Source: Arenibacter sp963972175
GTDB lineage: Bacteria > Bacteroidota > Bacteroidia > Flavobacteriales > Flavobacteriaceae
Direction: 5' to 3'
DNA length: 8,914 nt
Assembly: GCA_963972175.1 (NCBI GenBank)
Contig: CAXAVP010000182.1
Span: 1-8,914, forward strand
A program made the position numbers and the translations under genes. Below, one piece after another: positions 7,035 to 8,914 of this stretch. How positions within the stretch are numbered: the first letter of the stretch is position 1; every line of letters starts with the position of its first letter. The notes under the pieces are model-generated. The model did no database searches and was not told the DNA's origin. It saw only the letters and a program-made list of their open reading frames with translations.

Positions 7035-7265
7035 TTATTCAAATGTAAACCCACCTTTGTTAGTCTTGTTCAGTTCTTTATCGTACAAAATTCGCGTTTC
7101 TTTTAATGTTCGGTTTATTTCCCTAAACATCAATTCCACATCTTTTTCAGTGTATTCATAATTGTTTTTATTAGCACAATTACCAAGTAAATTCAGATAA
7201 TCTATAATCTTCTGCACTCGATTGGAAGCCACTTTTTCAAATCTCTGTCTACGTTTCGAAATCAT
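7035..7265 (-). CDS. Small helical protein, first gene of GHKL ATPase operon
   Basis: A 76-aa protein with a basic N-terminus (ISKRRQRFEKVASNRVQK) and a conserved-looking core LGNCANKNNYEYTEKDVELM (27-46), followed by an amphipathic helix. I recall similar small proteins with the same RF.VA..R..K / LGNC.N..NYEYT pattern in mobile-element contexts in other phyla, but no function is known to me. It starts at an ATG 10 bases before the ATPase ATG region ends upstream of it, and its stop lies 10 bases before the preferred ATPase start, so it is the operon's leading gene. It could be a regulator, a DNA-binding cofactor or a small subunit of the ATPase complex; none of these is demonstrated. The purposeful-looking, compact operon position argues that it is a real gene despite its size. 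Confidence 0.68.
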   Translation of the reverse strand: MISKRRQRFEKVASNRVQKIIDYLNLLGNCANKNNYEYTEKDVELMFREINRTLKETRILYDKELNKTNKGGFTFE

Positions 7266-7296
7266 TTTACTAACATTGAATGTGGTTAATAGGTCA

Positions 7297-7327
7297 CAAA
7301 TGTATATTACATTTTATCAATATACAA
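7297..7327 (-). promoter_or_regulatory. Putative Bacteroidetes promoter of the minus-strand operon
   Basis: On the minus strand, TTG (7327-7325) is followed after 20 bases by TACATTTG (7304-7297), close to the Bacteroidetes TTG-N19-TAnnTTTG promoter. It lies about 30 bases before the ATG of the 76-aa gene, giving a short leader. Two more exact TAnnTTTG matches (TATATTTG at 7332-7325 and 7354-7347) are stacked upstream without well-spaced TTG partners. Confidence 0.5.
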
Positions 7328-7730
7328 ATATACACACTACATAATACAAATATAGAGGTTGAAAAATAAATAATTTAAACAAGGAGTAGCAATAAAATTT
7401 ATTTAAGCCATTATTGATTACATTTTATGAATTAATAATTTGTTGAAGAAAGAAATTTAAAAAGGGTGAGAATACAGAGAAAAGATTAATCTGTTTATGA
7501 CAAAATGGATTTAAAATTCAACTAATATAAGGTTGTCTTTTTTATGGCTATGAGTTTTGCTTTGTTAAGGTTGCCATATAAAGAAGTTTTAACAGAAATT
7601 AGACATCGACTTTCGGAACAATTTAATGGAACGACGAAACCTTGAAAGTCATATAGAGAGGAAAAGACAATTAACAGGAATGAATATATAGTTTTACATT
7701 TTTTAAGCAAAAGACATTGAAAAAAATTTG

Positions 7731-7738
7731 TTTCTTTG
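7731..7738 (+). promoter_or_regulatory. Weak candidate -7 element for the methyltransferase
   Basis: TTTCTTTG differs by one base from TAnnTTTG and would place the transcription start roughly 20 bases before the preferred methylase ATG at 7764. No correctly spaced TTG -33 element is seen. An alternative near match, TACATTTT, lies at 7695-7702. Confidence 0.22.
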
Positions 7739-7763
7739 TGTTGTTAAAGTTCACAGACAATTA

Positions 7764-8837
7764 ATGCAAAAAAGTAACCTTAAAGCAGTAGATTTTTTTT
7801 GTTCCGGAGGCGGTATGAGCTACGGAATGCAAAAAGCGGGAATAAATGTTCTTGCAGGAATAGACTTTGACGAAAGTTGTCAGGAAACTTATGAATCAAA
7901 TATAAAAGAAGCAGAATTTATCCACGCTGATGTTTTTGAATTGAAGGAAGAAGATTTAGAAGACAAACTTTCTTTAAAACCAAACGATGACGATTTAATC
8001 CTTATTGGGTGCAGTCCTTGCCAATTTTGGAGTATTATCAACACAGACAAAACAAAATCATCTAATTCCAAAAATCTATTGATTGAATTTTCACGCTTTG
8101 TGAAACATTTCAGACCAGGATATGTCGTTGTGGAAAATGTGCCAGGTGTACTAAGAAGAAAAGAAGAAAGCGGTTTAAATGAGTTTATTGAATGGCTACA
8201 AAACAACGGCTATGAAAAACCTCACTTTAAAGTACACAACGTAAACAATTACGGAGTTCCACAAAGCAGAAAGCGCTTTACTTTAATAGCTTCACGTTTA
8301 TCCAAAGAGGAAATCCAACCTCTAGAGGTTGCAGGAAAAAAACTTGTTGTTAAAGACGTTTTGGGAGAAGAAAATGGATTTCCTAAAATTGAACCTGGAC
8401 ATAAAGACAAATCTATATTTTATCACAGCGTCCCAAGTATTAGTGATATTAATAAAAAACGTCTGAAAAAAGTCAAAACGGACGGTGGAAATAGATTAGG
8501 TTTTGCTGATATCCCAGAATTACAATTAGATTGCTTTGTCGGTAGAGATGATTCTTTTAAAGACACTTTCGGTCGCTTATGGTGGAACAGGCCTTCACCT
8601 ACAATCACTACTAAATTTTTCAGCATTTCAAACGGACGTTTTGTACATCCAGAAGAAGATAGAGCGTTATCAATAAGAGAAGGAGCTACTCTACAATCTT
8701 TTCCTAAAAATTACATCTTCAAAACAAATAGTATAGCAAAAACCGCCCGAATGATTGGTAATGCTGTACCTCCAGAATATGCAAAAAAAATAGGTGAAGC
8801 TATAATTAACCATCATAATGGAGCAAATAGAATCTAA
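7764..8837 (+). CDS. DNA (cytosine-5-)-methyltransferase of a restriction-modification system
   Basis: A 357-aa C5-cytosine methyltransferase, using AdoMet to methylate cytosine at a specific site and so protect host DNA from the partner nuclease. Motifs occur in the standard order. Motif I is VDFFCSGGGMSYG (9-21). Motif IV is GCSPCQ with catalytic Cys86. Motif VI is VVENVPG with ENV at 124-126. Motif VIII is QSRKRFTLIA (167-176). A target-recognition region spans about 180-275, motif IX is RPSPTITT (276-283) and motif X is GNAVPPEYAK (332-341). All catalytic residues are present, so it is probably active. The ATG at 7764 is preferred; an upstream TTG at 7728 would add 12 residues unlike the family N-terminus. 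The stop overlaps the start of a GHKL ATPase gene by 20 bases, marking a MORC/MutL-type restriction operon. Target sequence unknown. Confidence 0.93.
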   Translation: MQKSNLKAVDFFCSGGGMSYGMQKAGINVLAGIDFDESCQETYESNIKEAEFIHADVFELKEEDLEDKLSLKPNDDDLILIGCSPCQFWSIINTDKTKSSNSKNLLIEFSRFVKHFRPGYVVVENVPGVLRRKEESGLNEFIEWLQNNGYEKPHFKVHNVNNYGVPQSRKRFTLIASRLSKEEIQPLEVAGKKLVVKDVLGEENGFPKIEPGHKDKSIFYHSVPSISDINKKRLKKVKTDGGNRLGFADIPELQLDCFVGRDDSFKDTFGRLWWNRPSPTITTKFFSISNGRFVHPEEDRALSIREGATLQSFPKNYIFKTNSIAKTARMIGNAVPPEYAKKIGEAIINHHNGANRI

Positions 8838-8914
8838 AGAACTTAGAATGAGTTTTGAGCCCAAGACAATTGAGCATCTTGGAGTAAAAATGTATTCCCA
8901 TATCCCACCAGCCT
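8818..8914 (+). CDS. MutL/MORC-type GHKL ATPase, N-terminal fragment (restriction-associated)
   Basis: The frame opens at ATG 8818, inside the last codons of the methyltransferase (20-base overlap), and runs open to the window end, giving 32 residues. They read SFEPKTIEHLGVKMYSHIPP from residue 12 onward, closely resembling the N-terminus of GHKL ATPases encoded next to DNA methylases, where it leads into an N-box of the ELIANAYDA type. The N-box lies beyond the window, so the assignment rests on this lead-in and on the operon position. These proteins were described as bacterial MutL homologues and relatives of eukaryotic MORC ATPases in restriction-modification loci (Iyer, Abhiman and Aravind), where they are thought to drive DNA looping or translocation for the nuclease. 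Met11 could be an alternative start. It differs from the ATPase at 5060-7024, which has another N-terminus. Confidence 0.7.
   Translation, partial: MEQIESKELRMSFEPKTIEHLGVKMYSHIPPA

Larger units (their letters stand above)
7266..7763. other. AT-rich divergent intergenic region
   Basis: About 500 bases separate the two divergent modules. It holds the putative operon promoter near 7297-7327 and a possible methylase promoter near 7731. There is a 12-base direct repeat ATTACATTTTAT (7306-7317 and 7417-7428) and an inverted repeat GACTTTC/GAAAGTC (7608-7614 and 7644-7650). A 33-codon plus-strand frame lies at 7544-7645. I see no tRNA, insertion sequence or CRISPR array. The length is generous for such a compact island, so a small RNA or a decayed regulator gene is possible. 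Confidence 0.5.

Noticed and set aside
7364..7404. Inverted repeat AAATAAAT/ATTTATTT as an operator or terminator
   Set aside because: Such AT-only stems arise by chance in this very AT-rich stretch, and the position fits neither module's end.
7522..7710. Minus-strand 62-aa frame with a hydrophobic start in the divergent region
   Set aside because: No homology is recognised, the composition is typical of AT-rich non-coding DNA, and there is no promoter-like element in front. It could be a leader peptide, but the support is too thin.
7889..8206. Minus-strand frame of 105 aa within the methyltransferase gene
   Set aside because: It is antisense to motifs I-VI of a clear C5 methylase. The Ser/Phe/Lys-rich product looks like reverse-complement noise.

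Overview
The window looks like a chromosomal segment of a marine Flavobacteriaceae (Bacteroidetes), something like Maribacter, Zobellia or Arenibacter; the genus is a guess. Support comes from flavobacterial-style DinB and QueE sequences, a secreted BNR-type carbohydrate-active protein typical of algal-polysaccharide degraders, Bacteroidetes-type TAnnTTTG -7 promoter elements, and the lack of strong Shine-Dalgarno sequences.

Left part (1-3250), apparently core genome with visibly higher G+C. It opens with the 3' end of a Y-family DNA polymerase (dinB, ends at 350). A non-coding stretch (351-916) follows, built from a tandem duplication of a roughly 226/250 bp unit. The two copies differ mainly by an internal 8-bp tandem array (4 versus 7 units). 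Then come queE (7-carboxy-7-deazaguanine synthase, minus strand) and, divergent from it, a secreted BNR/sialidase-fold protein.

Right part (about 3495-8914), clearly more AT-rich and probably an acquired defence island. A compact minus-strand operon reads 7265 to 3495: a 76-aa helical protein, a ~654-aa GHKL-type ATPase with Bergerat-fold motifs, a 285-aa protein of unknown function, and a 239-aa DUF6339-like protein. Junctions are a 10-nt gap, a 14-nt overlap and a 1-nt gap, which suggests co-translation and perhaps a complex. An AT-rich divergent region of about 500 bp (7266-7763) carries the probable promoter of this operon. Going right, a 5-methylcytosine DNA methyltransferase overlaps by 20 bp the start of a second, different GHKL ATPase. 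That ATPase begins like the MutL/MORC-type ATPases known from restriction-modification loci and is cut off by the window end.

Reading: the methylase plus the truncated MORC-like ATPase is very likely the left half of a MORC-type restriction-modification system. The minus-strand four-gene operon beside it is the best candidate for a poorly described or undescribed system: a GHKL ATPase with two or three accessory proteins and no recognisable nuclease. Whether the two modules act together cannot be decided from sequence alone.
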